A stretch of 64,000 nucleotides of DNA from CAIYUC01 sp963682005 (GCA_963682005.1 OY820914.1:4402001-4466000), one strand, 5' to 3'. Shown: positions 53,322 to 63,361, numbered from the stretch's first letter. Numbers and translations are program-made. Notes: generated by a model from the sequence alone, not told the origin.

Positions 53322-55373
53322 TTTCAAATTGATCCTTGCATCCACAGCAATGATCTCATCGCCATTTCCCAGCAACGGATTCAGGTCAAGTTCCGTGATC
53401 TCCGGAGCAGCATTCAACAGGGCGGATAAACGCAAAATGATGTCAGCCAGTTTTTCCTCATTCACTCCTTTCTGACCCCGGACGCCTTTGATGATCTTAT
53501 AGCCCTTGAGCGACCTGATCATGGAAATTGCTTCCTCTTTCCCAACAGGAGCAAGTCCTGCCGAGACATCCTTCAGCACTTCGATAAAGATCCCCCCTAA
53601 TCCGAAAAGGATCATGTGACCGAATTTATCCTCATGCTTCGCCCCCACGAAAAGCTCAGTACCTGCGTGCATTTTTTGGAACAGGATGCCGACCGTATCC
53701 TTGATCTTCATCATCCTGGTGAACTCCCGGGTGACTGTTCCTTCATCCTTTACATTGAGAACGACACCACCAACGTCGGATTTATGAATGGGGCCCACCA
53801 CTTTCATAACAAGCGGGAATCCCAGGTCACGACAGATATGCATGGCCTGTATCTCCGTGCCGGCAACTGCTTCCTTCGCTCTTGGTATTCCGCAGGCGTC
53901 AAGCAATTGGTTGATCTCACCGGGAGAAATGTAGCCTGGTTTTGCATTTGCAATGACAGACCTGATTTTTTCATGATCGACAACGGGGAGTTCCGGTTGC
54001 AAAACGAAGGGAACTTTGGTGCCGGCAACGCGACATAATGCATTACCAAAAACCACCTCGTCGGAAAAAAAGACGCGTCCTTTGGAAATGAAGTCAGTAA
54101 CCTCTTCCTTCGCTGTAAGGATCGATGGAAGAATAGGAAATATCGGCTTCCCGGAGGATTTCATCTTTTCATTCAGAACAGAATAGGGTCCAAAAACATC
54201 CTGCAGGCCAGGTGTCCCGAAGATCACCGCCATCCCGTCGACCTCATTGAATTTCTTATCGCAGTAATCAATGATAATACCTAACTGCTCTGCAGTCCCT
54301 GTTGCCAGAAAATCGATCGGGTTGGCCACGGAGGAACCGGAAAAAAGCTGCTCCAGCAATTCTTTCGCAGCGGGACTTTCAATCCTGGGAACATTCAGAC
54401 CTCCGTTGGAAAGGGCGTCGGTCAGCATAACCGCCGGTCCGCCGGCATGTGAAATGATCGCCATATTTTTTCCTGTCAGCTCCTTGTGCATGAAAACCGA
54501 AGCAACGCTGATGAGGTCTTCCCTGCCATAACACCTGACAATCCCTGCTTTCCTGAACAGTGCATCCACTGCCACATCCGGACTAGCAAGTGCGCCCGTA
54601 TGGGAGGATGCAGCCCTGCTGCCCGCTTCGGAAGAACCCGCTTTGATCGCGGCGATCCTGCAACCTTTCCGGATCAGGGAAGAGGCGTGCTTCAGGAGCA
54701 TCGCAGGTTTCGACACATTTTCTATATACAGGATCTTGACCTTTGAACTTTTTTCGGGGTCAAACGTTTCATCCAGGTGCTGAAGCACCTCCTCAACGCC
54801 AAGCTGGGCGCTGTTCCCGACAGAAAACAGGCTCGCAAACGTCAACCCTTTCGGGATTCCGGCTTCCATGATAAAACAGGCCGTAGCACCCGATCCGGAG
54901 ATGAAATCGCAACCCAGCGGATCGAGTTTCGGGATCGGTTTGGTGAATATCCCCTGGTAGGCAGGTGTCAGAACCCCGATGCAGTTCGGGCCGATCAATG
55001 ATCCGTTCACCGAACTGATGATCCTTACCACTTCCTGTTCAAGGAGCTTTCCTTCATGGTTCTCCTCGCTGAACCCGGCGGAAAGAATGATAAATGCCCT
55101 GGTATTCTTCTGTTTCGTGAGAATTTCAACCGTCGCCGGGATAAATTTCGCTGCAATAGCGATGATCGCGAGATCAACTTCCGGCAATAATCCCGGCTCC
55201 GGAAAGCATTTGATCCCCTGGACTTCCGTCTCTTTGGGGTTGGTCACATAAAGCTGACCCTTGAAATTTCCTTCTAAAAGATTCCGCAGGACGGCGCCGC
55301 CCGGCTTGTGAATGTCGTTCGAACCGCCAATAACAACAATGCTTTTCGGATTGAGTAATTGCTCATTGATCAT
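53316..55373 (-). CDS. ADP-forming acetate/acyl-CoA synthetase (fused alpha-beta type)
   Basis: Start at ATG 55373 (MINEQLLNPKSIVVIGGSND), dropping a hydrophobic false N-terminus; 685 residues. Domains in order are CoA-binding Rossmann (about residues 5-130, with GPNCIGVLTP), the succinyl-CoA-ligase-like core with catalytic His in SSHTGALASPDVAVDALFRK, and an ATP-grasp domain in the last 220 residues with GFPLVMKVVGPIHKSDVGG and ELDLNPLL. It makes ATP from acyl-CoA, or the reverse, and is typical of fermentative anaerobes. It lies 63 bp after the hydrogenase protease gene on the same strand, so linked expression is possible. Confidence 0.94.
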   Translation of the reverse strand: MINEQLLNPKSIVVIGGSNDIHKPGGAVLRNLLEGNFKGQLYVTNPKETEVQGIKCFPEPGLLPEVDLAIIAIAAKFIPATVEILTKQKNTRAFIILSAGFSEENHEGKLLEQEVVRIISSVNGSLIGPNCIGVLTPAYQGIFTKPIPKLDPLGCDFISGSGATACFIMEAGIPKGLTFASLFSVGNSAQLGVEEVLQHLDETFDPEKSSKVKILYIENVSKPAMLLKHASSLIRKGCRIAAIKAGSSEAGSRAASSHTGALASPDVAVDALFRKAGIVRCYGREDLISVASVFMHKELTGKNMAIISHAGGPAVMLTDALSNGGLNVPRIESPAAKELLEQLFSGSSVANPIDFLATGTAEQLGIIIDYCDKKFNEVDGMAVIFGTPGLQDVFGPYSVLNEKMKSSGKPIFPILPSILTAKEEVTDFISKGRVFFSDEVVFGNALCRVAGTKVPFVLQPELPVVDHEKIRSVIANAKPGYISPGEINQLLDACGIPRAKEAVAGTEIQAMHICRDLGFPLVMKVVGPIHKSDVGGVVLNVKDEGTVTREFTRMMKIKDTVGILFQKMHAGTELFVGAKHEDKFGHMILFGLGGIFIEVLKDVSAGLAPVGKEEAISMIRSLKGYKIIKGVRGQKGVNEEKLADIILRLSALLNAAPEITELDLNPLLGNGDEIIAVDARINLKL

Positions 55374-55436
55374 AGTCAGGAATTTTTTGCTAAAATAGTA
55401 AAAAAGGCAGATGATGATCAATACTTATTATTGACG

Positions 55437-55922
55437 CTAATGATCCTCTGCGAGCTCCCGGATCCTCACAACCGCTTCCGGGATGGCTGCACGTGCTTCA
55501 GGAGAAAGTTCCATCCCCAGTTCCTGGAAATTCTTAACAGAAATCGCCACCAGGTGAAGTTCGGGCATATTTCCAATCATCTGTGCTGCTTCGATCAGGT
55601 CATTCAGACCGATCTCGTGTGCGCTCAGCTGCCTGGGAAAATCCTTTGCGAATTCAGGGTGTAACACCCGCACGGTACCTGCAGGATGATGATCCAGCGA
55701 GGCATCGACAACGATCACTTTCCTGTGGGATTGAATATGTTCCAGGAGGTTCAGCCCGCCGGTACCGCCATCAAGCAAATCAACCCCCTGAAAATTTTCC
55801 CTTTCCAGTTTCCGGATAATGTGAATCCCGATCCCCTCATCCCTTAACAGTAAATTCCCGATCCCAAGGATCAGTGTATCATTTCGGGCTTCGGGAGGGT
55901 CTTTTAAAATCCTTTCGGGCAT
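55437..55922 (-). CDS. hyaD: NiFe hydrogenase maturation endopeptidase
   Basis: A 161-residue protein. The N-terminus TLILGIGNLLLRDEGIGIHI is the HyaD/HoxM signature, with Glu binding nickel in the precursor. DLLDGGTGGLNLLEHI and VVDASLDHHPAGTVRVL, with the second metal ligand, follow. It removes the C-terminal tail of the large subunit after the NiFe site is loaded. The target tail (15 residues after His560 of the large subunit) is present in this operon. It overlaps the cytochrome b gene by 19 bp. Confidence 0.95.
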   Translation of the reverse strand: MPERILKDPPEARNDTLILGIGNLLLRDEGIGIHIIRKLERENFQGVDLLDGGTGGLNLLEHIQSHRKVIVVDASLDHHPAGTVRVLHPEFAKDFPRQLSAHEIGLNDLIEAAQMIGNMPELHLVAISVKNFQELGMELSPEARAAIPEAVVRIRELAEDH

Positions 55923-56626
55923 TCTTTCAATTCTTTGTCATGCTTTTCAGCCAGGTCGTCGCTGATGTATTTCCATCCGTTAACCATGGATGAGGTAATT
56001 CCTCTTCGCTCGGTATAATCGTGGTAAAAAACCAGGTAAACATGGATCACGGCGAAGATAATAAACGCCCACATATTTAAATGATGCAGGAGGCGTGTGG
56101 TGGCATCACCTCCAAAAACAGGCACGATCCATGCAAACATTTTCGGAAAAAAGAATGTGCTCATGGCCGCATACATACCAAACCCGGTCAGGCATTGAAA
56201 CAGGAACAGGAGAAATGTAATGAAATAGATCAGGCTTGCCAGGGAATTATGACCAATGGAATCGAACTCCTTCTTCTTTACAAGGAAGATATCGGCTTTC
56301 AGCACATCAGCTATTTCCTTCCACTGACATTTCTTTAAAGGAAAATAATTGTACCAGCGTGAAAACTCATTTCCGGTAAAACCCCAATAGATGCGAAAAA
56401 GGAAATTGAAGAAAAAGACAAAAGCAGTCGTAAAATGAATAAACCGAACTGCACCGAACCAGTAATTGAAGGAAGCTTCCTTCACCGTCATAAACGCCGG
56501 AGGATCACCGATCAGGTAACCGGTAACCACCAGGATCGTTATGCATATGGCATTTACCCAATGATAGATGCGGACGGGCAATTCCCATACATATACTTCC
56601 TGTGATTGGAAATGTCTCGTTCTCAT
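55904..56626 (-). CDS. hyaC: NiFe hydrogenase b-type cytochrome subunit
   Basis: A 240-residue protein. About four to five membrane helices are seen (YHWVNAICITILVVTGYLIG, FIHFTTAFVFFFNFLFRIYW, LIYFITFLLFLFQCLTGFGM, HHLNMWAFIIFAVIHVYLVF). Histidines likely to ligate heme b are in VRIYHWVNA, RFIHFTTAF and LLHHLNMWAF. It anchors the small and large subunits and passes electrons from H2 to quinone. It starts 3 bp after the large subunit gene. This indicates a membrane-bound uptake hydrogenase. Confidence 0.95.
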   Translation of the reverse strand: MRTRHFQSQEVYVWELPVRIYHWVNAICITILVVTGYLIGDPPAFMTVKEASFNYWFGAVRFIHFTTAFVFFFNFLFRIYWGFTGNEFSRWYNYFPLKKCQWKEIADVLKADIFLVKKKEFDSIGHNSLASLIYFITFLLFLFQCLTGFGMYAAMSTFFFPKMFAWIVPVFGGDATTRLLHHLNMWAFIIFAVIHVYLVFYHDYTERRGITSSMVNGWKYISDDLAEKHDKELKECPKGF

Positions 56627-56628
56627 GG

Positions 56629-58356
56629 CTAATAGGTTAAAAGTTCATGAATAACGCTCCCTGTTTCGTCATAAAGATGGACAGCACATGCCAGGCACGG
56701 ATCGAACGAGTGGATCGTCCGGAGCACCTCCAAAGGGTTTTTAGGATCGGCGATCGGGGTTCCGATCAGCGCTTCCTCGTAAGATGACTTCAACCCTCCC
56801 GGGTCACGGGGTGAGGAATTCCATGTTGTGGGCACGACCAGCTGGTAATTCGCGATCTTCTTGTCTTCAATTACGATGAAATGCGACAAGGCGCCGCGCG
56901 GAGCCTCTTCCATGCCAACACCTTTCGCATGTTTCGGCCAGGTGTCAGGATCCCACTTTTCGTTGTTCTGAGTACGGATTTCACCGTTTTTAATATTCGT
57001 CAGCAGCTTTTGATAGAATTCCAGGGCCCAGTCGCAGGTCAGTTTAGTCTCAAGTCCCCGCGCTGCCGTTCTTCCAAGGGTGGAGAACAATGCAGTCACC
57101 GGAACATCCAGCGCTTTCAGGGCTCCGTCAACAACCTCTTTATATTCAGGACGGCCGGCGGCATAGCCCATAAGGGTTCGCGAAAGTGGTCCGACTTCCA
57201 TCGGATGGCCCTTCCAGCGCGGGGTCTTGACCCAGCTGTATTTCTGACTTACATCAAGATAATCATAAGGTGGTTTCGGACCTGTGTAATGCAGGTTGGT
57301 CTCACCTTCCCAGGGATGCAGACTTGTGGCATCCCCTTTGGAATACTGGTACCATGAATTATTTACGAATTCCCTGATCTGGTCCGGGTCATCTCCTTTC
57401 ACCTCATGGATCTTGCTGATATCCCGGTTCAGGATCACTCCTCTCGGGATTTTAAAGCCTTCCGGGTTGTTGATCCCGTTGGTCGGGAATTCACCAAAGG
57501 AAAGGTAATTCTGAAGTCCGCCACCGATGGCGCCCCAGTCGCTTTTATAGAACCCGGCGATCGCAAGGAGGTCTGGAATGTAAACCTGGTCAACAAAGAC
57601 CTTTGCATCTTCAAACAGTTTTCCCACGAGGGCAAGCCGTTCGGCGTTGAGGGTTGTTGCCTCGTCAATGTTTATTGAGCATGGAACGCCACCCACCAGG
57701 AAGTTCGGATGTGGGTTTTTCCCTCCGAAAATCGTATGGACCTTTACAAGTTCTTTCTGCCAGTCAAGAGCTTCCAGGTAGTGGGCAACAGCAAGGAGGT
57801 TCACCTCAGGAGGGAGCTTATAGGCCTTGTGCCCCCAGTACCCGTTGGCAAAGATGCCCAGCTGCCCGCTTTTCACAAAATTTGAGAACTTGTTCTGGAT
57901 ATCCGTAAAATAGCCAACTGAGCTTTTTGGCCAGGAAGATATGCTCTGGGCGATCCTGGCCGTTTCCGCCGGGTTCGCCTTCAGTGCTGAAACAACATCC
58001 ACCCAGTCAAGGGCATGAAGGATATAGAAATGAACCACATGATCCTGGATATATTGGGCGGAAAGCATCAGGTTCCGGATAAGCTCTGCATCGGGCGGTA
58101 TCTTAATGTCTAAGGCATTTTCAACAGTCCTGACGGAAGCGAGGGAATGAACCGAAGTGCATACACCACACACCCGGCCTACAAAAGCCCAGGCATCACG
58201 CGGATCATGTCCTTTCAGTATAGTTTCTATCCCGCGAACCATCGTACCTGAACTATAGGCATCCGTAACCTTTCCGTCTTTCACTTCGATCTCAACCCGC
58301 AGATGTCCTTCAATACGGGTAATAGGGTCTATTACGATACGTTGTGCCATCTTCAT
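56629..58356 (-). CDS. hyaB: NiFe hydrogenase large subunit, membrane-bound group 1
   Basis: A 575-residue protein. N-terminal VIDPITRIEGHLRVEIEV. The first NiFe-binding motif is RVCGVC with Cys63 and Cys66. The second is DPCLACAVH with Cys554 and Cys557. A 15-residue tail after His560 (LYDETGSVIHELLTY) is the part removed by HyaD. Gene overlap with the small subunit is 4 bp (ATGA). It oxidises H2 and feeds electrons through the small subunit to HyaC. No hypABCDEF maturation genes are in the window, so they must lie elsewhere. Confidence 0.97.
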   Translation of the reverse strand: MKMAQRIVIDPITRIEGHLRVEIEVKDGKVTDAYSSGTMVRGIETILKGHDPRDAWAFVGRVCGVCTSVHSLASVRTVENALDIKIPPDAELIRNLMLSAQYIQDHVVHFYILHALDWVDVVSALKANPAETARIAQSISSWPKSSVGYFTDIQNKFSNFVKSGQLGIFANGYWGHKAYKLPPEVNLLAVAHYLEALDWQKELVKVHTIFGGKNPHPNFLVGGVPCSINIDEATTLNAERLALVGKLFEDAKVFVDQVYIPDLLAIAGFYKSDWGAIGGGLQNYLSFGEFPTNGINNPEGFKIPRGVILNRDISKIHEVKGDDPDQIREFVNNSWYQYSKGDATSLHPWEGETNLHYTGPKPPYDYLDVSQKYSWVKTPRWKGHPMEVGPLSRTLMGYAAGRPEYKEVVDGALKALDVPVTALFSTLGRTAARGLETKLTCDWALEFYQKLLTNIKNGEIRTQNNEKWDPDTWPKHAKGVGMEEAPRGALSHFIVIEDKKIANYQLVVPTTWNSSPRDPGGLKSSYEEALIGTPIADPKNPLEVLRTIHSFDPCLACAVHLYDETGSVIHELLTY

Positions 58357-59465
58357 TCTCCTTTCTTCGTTTCATTGTTTAACTCTGATTCTGGCTCATT
58401 CACGATTTCCTTATGCTTGCGGATGTTGGTTGTAATTGCATGACCTGCAATTCCTGCCACTACGGCAACGCCAAGTCCGAGTCCGATCTTGTCTGCCGTT
58501 GATTCGATGCCGAATCCCCCGATATCGACCACATGATGGTAGAACGGCGTTTTATCCCAGAAACCGGCTTCCGAGCAACTGATGCAGCCATGTCCCGACT
58601 GGATCGGAAAACTGATCCCCCCGTTCCATCGCATAACGCCGCAGGAATTATAGGTGACAGGTCCCCTGCACCCCATTTTGTATAGACAATATCCATGTCG
58701 TGCACCGTCATCATCGAATGCTTCTACAAACATCCCTGCATCAAAGTTCGGCCGCCGGTAGCAGGTATCATGAACACGCCGTGAATAGAATGCTTTCGGA
58801 CGAAGCAGTGAATCAAGTTCCGGGAGCCGGTCGAAGGCGATCAGGTGAGCGATCACACCGGCCATGACATCGGGAATCGGAGGACAGCCCTGTACATTGA
58901 CCACGGGTTTATCTGTAATGACCTTGTGAATAGGTAACGTGCCGGTTGGATTGGGATGGGCCCCCTGGATACACCCGGCGGACGCACAATTTCCCCAGGC
59001 AACGATCGCCTTGCAGTTTTTCGCTGCCTCCTTCATGATCTGGAGGGCACTCCGTCCCCCGATACAGCAGTAGGCCTCGTTCTTCATAGGAATGGATCCC
59101 TCGGCGAGAATAATATATTCCCCGGGATATTTGGCCATGACCTCCTTGTAGGCTTCTTCAGCGGGAAACCCTGAAGCCGCCATGAGGGTTTCCGAATAAT
59201 CAAGTGAAATTTTGTTCAGAACGAGGTCGGCTGTTGTTGGATGCGACGACCTGATAAAGGATTCGCTGCAGCAGGTGCATTCCTGGAAATGAAACCAGAT
59301 GACCGGAAGCCGCGGCTTTGTTTGAAATGCTTTTACAATCTGTCCTACACCACTGGCTTCCAACCCGAGAAAGGCCGCCATGGCCGTGCAAAACTTCAGG
59401 AAATCCCTGCGTGATACGCCGTTCCCCCTCAGTTCCTCATAAAAAGATGGTCGCTGTCTCTCCAT
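58353..59465 (-). CDS. hyaA: NiFe hydrogenase small subunit with six-Cys proximal cluster
   Basis: A 370-residue protein. The Tat signal has SRRDFLKF at residues 18-25. The proximal cluster shows Cys63, Cys65 and Cys66 in CTCC, then Cys160 and Cys165 in GNCASAGC, and Cys194 in QGCPPIPD. These align with the six cysteines of O2-tolerant enzymes such as E. coli HyaA; standard hydrogenases lack the second and fifth. Distal and medial cluster residues are in RRVHDTCYRRP, GYCLYKMGCRGP, YNSCGVM and GCISCSE. A C-terminal membrane helix (KIGLGLGVAVVAGIAGHAIT) anchors it. It is the first gene of the operon. Confidence 0.97.
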   Translation of the reverse strand: MERQRPSFYEELRGNGVSRRDFLKFCTAMAAFLGLEASGVGQIVKAFQTKPRLPVIWFHFQECTCCSESFIRSSHPTTADLVLNKISLDYSETLMAASGFPAEEAYKEVMAKYPGEYIILAEGSIPMKNEAYCCIGGRSALQIMKEAAKNCKAIVAWGNCASAGCIQGAHPNPTGTLPIHKVITDKPVVNVQGCPPIPDVMAGVIAHLIAFDRLPELDSLLRPKAFYSRRVHDTCYRRPNFDAGMFVEAFDDDGARHGYCLYKMGCRGPVTYNSCGVMRWNGGISFPIQSGHGCISCSEAGFWDKTPFYHHVVDIGGFGIESTADKIGLGLGVAVVAGIAGHAITTNIRKHKEIVNEPESELNNETKKGE

Positions 59466-59804
59466 AATGCGATTGATTTTAATTAAACAAAGAACCTGTA
59501 TTATAGGATCGTAATCTACCTATTTATAATGAAGCTAAATTACGAAGAAAAAGTAAAAATTATCCCTCGTGATTGAAAATATTTTGGTTCAACCAGGGGT
59601 TAAGCAATTAGATTTAAACGGGATAGGGCGGTAATAAAGGAATTCAGAATTCAGAATGCATAATGCAAAATATATTTGATCCTGCATGGTGAAGGCGATC
59701 CGTGTCATCCTTTTGATTTTTTCACCCCAGAGGTCACAGGGTCACAGGGTCACAAAATAAATATAACATCAACTCACCACCTCACCAGTTCACCACCTCA
59801 CCAC
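59466..59804. other. 339-bp intergenic stretch before the hydrogenase operon
   Basis: No gene found. The half near 59466-59600 is AT-rich and would hold the hydrogenase promoter, but I see no exact TAnnTTTG in it. From 59641 it is filled by word arrays: AATTCAGAAT (59641-59671), GGTCACAG (59732-59754) and CACCTCAC/CACCAGTT (59769-59804). The last array ends one base before the stop codon of the FISUMP gene (59805-59807). Confidence 0.8.
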
Positions 59805-62800
59805 CTAATCTTTCACGCACCTTACCGCAAACCCATTCACCCGGAACGCCGGATAGGCAGCAACACTTGGGTCATAGTCATTCAGTCCGTGCGCCCAGGC
59901 TTTATCAGTACCATGAGCCGTCGAAGACCAGAACAATGTCGCGAAGCCATCAAAGTACCAGTTCTTGTTAAACAAACCTGCTCCACCCAATTCTGCATTG
60001 AATCCGGAGTACCCGTCATATTTCAGCGGAGAACCCGCAAAGGCATTGTTACCAAAGTTGGCAAATAGAATATCCCAGTCACTTTCTGATGGCACGTGCC
60101 ATCCCGGCGGGCAGAGGCCCTGCTGGCCTTCTGTTTCGGCGTACTGCATGAGTTCGTCCCATTGGTAGAAGGATGCTGGATGCGGGATGCCGGATGCGGG
60201 ATTTTTATATCGTTCGGGAATGCAATTGTCGCGTTGATGCATGGTGGATAGTATTTCCGTGCCATAATTCAGATCTGAAGCGAACCAGCACTGGCTGCCT
60301 ATTGCAACTGTTGGATAAGATTTTAGATCCCTGATGTCGATTAAATCGTTTCCACAAATGAAGAATGAAGAATTAAGAATTAACAATGAACAATAATTGG
60401 TTGAATTGCATAATGCGGCATTGGTATAGGAATAATTGATCTGATGAATGCCGACACCGGCAATGGTGGGATAAAAGATGTTTGCTGAAATCCCTGGACC
60501 GGAATAGGACCCGCCAAGGGGGATTCCTCCTTTCAGACTGAAGGGTTTAGCGTTGGTCGTGGTGATGGTATCGAAGCAGGGGGTGAAGGTGACGGAGGGT
60601 GTTGTCAGGACAACCATCTGATGCTGGATGCTGGATGCTGGATTGTTGGTGACGCAAAGTTCGCTCGATGTTAGAATGCATCTAACCGAATCACCGTTTG
60701 ATGGAGAATAGATGATGGAGGATTGATTGGAACCGAATGGGTTTCCATTGACCATCCATTGATATATGGGCGTAGAGCCGCCATGCATGGCGGCTGCGGT
60801 GAATGTTACCAATGTTCCCTCGCAGACAGGGTTGGCAGAGGGAGAGATGGTGATGCTGACCGGAAGTCGTGGGGTTACAACCATCTGATGCTGGATGCTG
60901 GATGCTGGATTATTGGTGGTGCAGGTTTCGCTCGAGGTCAGGATGCATCTGATCGAGTCTCCAGAGAATGGAGAATAGATGATGGAGGATAGATCGGGGC
61001 CGAACGGGTTTCCGTTAACGATCCATTGAAAATGCGGGGTTGATCCGCCATTGACGGGGGTTGCGGTGAATGTGACGGATGTGCCCTGGCAAACGGGGTT
61101 GGCGGAAGCGGTAACGGTGACCGCTACCTGATCCCTGTGATTTACTGTTACGGAAAAATCGACAGAAGACCCGGAACAGAGCCCCGCTTTCGGAATAATG
61201 TGATAGGTAACAACGCCGGGGATTGACAGAACATTGACCAGGACCTGGTTGATGACAGTTCCAGAATCGGGACGCTGACCGGTAATGTTACCCAGCGTAA
61301 CGGTGCATGTCCAATGGAAAATAGTGCCTGGTTCATCAGCCGTCAGATCTATTTTTGTGGAATCTCCCGAACAAATCATTTTTACCAGCGGGTTGTTGGT
61401 AATATGTGGTTCAGGAAATACCTTCACATAAGTCACAAAAGTATCTCCAATGCACAGGTTGAAGGAGGGAACGATCCTGTAAATCACCGAGTCAATTTCA
61501 TTTCCGGAGTTTACCAGCGTTTGTGCAATTGGATTCATAATGCCGTTAGTATAACCGGAAATATTGGGGGAAGTCGAAAATGCAGTATAAGAATATGCGG
61601 CTAAAGGATTGGTGGATTGGAGCTGGATGTAGGTGGCTGATCCTGAACAGACAGAAAAGGTGTCGGTTAAATTTGTGATCATGGGTGACGCCAAAACAGT
61701 GATCAGTTTCCCTTCTCCGTATATCCCGGGCCCGAATGATCCGTTTCCGCATAATGGATTTGAGCCACGTACTTTAAGCCGCTTCTGTCCCGGAGAAAAT
61801 AAAGAAAATGGTATGTGAATCGTTGATTCCTGGTTTATGGAATCGAAATCCACTGTTCCGGTTGCAACGTCCGTGAGTACCCACTCATAACCATTTGGTG
61901 CTGCACTTTGCAAACTGTCGGGGACTACGGTATAAGTCCCCAATGTGCTCTGGCAAATGGTTGGGGGTCCTGATACATCATCAGGGGCTCCGACACCCCT
62001 GGTAATGGTGACAGGATACAGGCCTGTGGTTCCGCTCGCGGCATACCACCAGGTATTGACGGTATTTTGTGAACCCAGCCCCCAGCCCGCATCTCCATCC
62101 CAGGTATGGCAACCTGCGTTCGGCGGACTTGCGTAACAGCCGGTTAACTGATATCCTCCGCCATCATCACGAAGCAACGTATCATTCCAGAAAGTCGCAA
62201 TCGGGCCGGCAAAGGGTCTTACAAGCTGGATCACAAATCCAAAAAGATGTTTTTCCACATCGTATAACGCCAGGTTCGTCAAACCATTGATGTAAGTCAT
62301 CGAAATTGCAATGGCAGTGCCGTCCGGTACAGGACTTCCAAGACCGCTCAACCCATTCCAGGTAATGATATTATACCCGGGTCCGATGGAATCCATGATC
62401 TCAACATCTTCATTCTGATGACCGGGAAGGGGATTGATTTCAACATTTATCTTGATATTCCCCCCTTTACTCACAAAGAAACCAATATTTACAGAACCAT
62501 TGCATAAGGGTGTTAATGTGATGCTGCCTGTATCAATAACACCCAGTTTACCGGTAGGAAATGCAACAGAATCAGGATTATTTACAAATATTTTGTACTG
62601 GGCATAATGATAATTGCCATTTCGCGATAAACAACTTGTGTCCCATAGCGAAGGTGGCGAATAACAACCATTGGAAGTGCTGGTCACATCAAAATTCCAT
62701 CCTTTCATGTAGTTGTAAAATATGGAAGTTACGATGGAATCATCAGTATAAATATATTGGGTGGCAATAAAAGCGGAATACTGAAGATCGCAGTCACCTG

Positions 62801-63341
62801 TGTACAGATCCCAGTCCTGGGACCAGATCCGTCCGTCAATTGCTTTCCATGGAAAAATAGTCGTATCAATCACCGTAACGTCAAAACAATCAACATAATG
62901 AAAGGCATTAAAATCAAGACTGAAATCGCCCGTATAACCAGGAGCATAACTTGCAGCATTGTACCCCTGGGAACTGAGTACTGACGGACCGGCATAAGCC
63001 TGTTTAAAGTATTTGACGTACCCGGGGGAGGTTTGAGAATTAATCCTGATTGTATGAATTGGAACGGTGCCGTTATATTTTATCCTGATCGAGTCAATGG
63101 TTCTGAAACCAAGAAAAATCTTTTCTGACGGACTGTTTATCCGCACGAATAATTTCTGATAGTTCGGGCAGACTTCAGACATGAAACACGGGTATCCGAA
63201 TCCGAGATTCGAATTAATATTAAGGGAAAACGTGTACGCTGAATCCGGTTTGAGTTGCTTGATCCCTTCGCCATATATAGATACAGAACCTGAAAGCAGG
63301 AAGATCGCTGTAAAAAATAATGAACATAGAAAGGCTCTCAT
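59805..63341 (-). CDS. Large secreted protein with Ig-like repeats and C-terminal FISUMP domain
   Basis: A 1178-residue protein with a signal peptide (LCSLFFTAIFLLSGSVSIYG). The first 450 residues look like an extracellular adhesin-type region. PKD/Ig-like modules follow. Two near-identical tandem ones lie about 61120-60615, each with SANPVC, GNPFG, SSIIYSP and NNPASSIQHQMVV. The last 160 residues are a FISUMP domain (VAIGSQCWFASDLNYGTEI, GLCPPGWHVPSESDWDILF). There is no recognisable type IX sorting domain. The frame contains translated intergenic-type words at 60171-60202, 60363-60395, 60618-60644 and 60885-60911. It is probably a surface or secreted protein; ligand unknown. Confidence 0.85.
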   Translation of the reverse strand: MRAFLCSLFFTAIFLLSGSVSIYGEGIKQLKPDSAYTFSLNINSNLGFGYPCFMSEVCPNYQKLFVRINSPSEKIFLGFRTIDSIRIKYNGTVPIHTIRINSQTSPGYVKYFKQAYAGPSVLSSQGYNAASYAPGYTGDFSLDFNAFHYVDCFDVTVIDTTIFPWKAIDGRIWSQDWDLYTGDCDLQYSAFIATQYIYTDDSIVTSIFYNYMKGWNFDVTSTSNGCYSPPSLWDTSCLSRNGNYHYAQYKIFVNNPDSVAFPTGKLGVIDTGSITLTPLCNGSVNIGFFVSKGGNIKINVEINPLPGHQNEDVEIMDSIGPGYNIITWNGLSGLGSPVPDGTAIAISMTYINGLTNLALYDVEKHLFGFVIQLVRPFAGPIATFWNDTLLRDDGGGYQLTGCYASPPNAGCHTWDGDAGWGLGSQNTVNTWWYAASGTTGLYPVTITRGVGAPDDVSGPPTICQSTLGTYTVVPDSLQSAAPNGYEWVLTDVATGTVDFDSINQESTIHIPFSLFSPGQKRLKVRGSNPLCGNGSFGPGIYGEGKLITVLASPMITNLTDTFSVCSGSATYIQLQSTNPLAAYSYTAFSTSPNISGYTNGIMNPIAQTLVNSGNEIDSVIYRIVPSFNLCIGDTFVTYVKVFPEPHITNNPLVKMICSGDSTKIDLTADEPGTIFHWTCTVTLGNITGQRPDSGTVINQVLVNVLSIPGVVTYHIIPKAGLCSGSSVDFSVTVNHRDQVAVTVTASANPVCQGTSVTFTATPVNGGSTPHFQWIVNGNPFGPDLSSIIYSPFSGDSIRCILTSSETCTTNNPASSIQHQMVVTPRLPVSITISPSANPVCEGTLVTFTAAAMHGGSTPIYQWMVNGNPFGSNQSSIIYSPSNGDSVRCILTSSELCVTNNPASSIQHQMVVLTTPSVTFTPCFDTITTTNAKPFSLKGGIPLGGSYSGPGISANIFYPTIAGVGIHQINYSYTNAALCNSTNYCSLLILNSSFFICGNDLIDIRDLKSYPTVAIGSQCWFASDLNYGTEILSTMHQRDNCIPERYKNPASGIPHPASFYQWDELMQYAETEGQQGLCPPGWHVPSESDWDILFANFGNNAFAGSPLKYDGYSGFNAELGGAGLFNKNWYFDGFATLFWSSTAHGTDKAWAHGLNDYDPSVAAYPAFRVNGFAVRCVKD

Positions 63342-63361
63342 GGGAGGAGCATAATCTTGAA

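Noticed and set aside
55374..55421. Longer N-terminus of the acyl-CoA synthetase
   Set aside because: The extra 16 residues are hydrophobic and unlike the family start. MINEQLLNPKSIVVIGG begins at the usual place.
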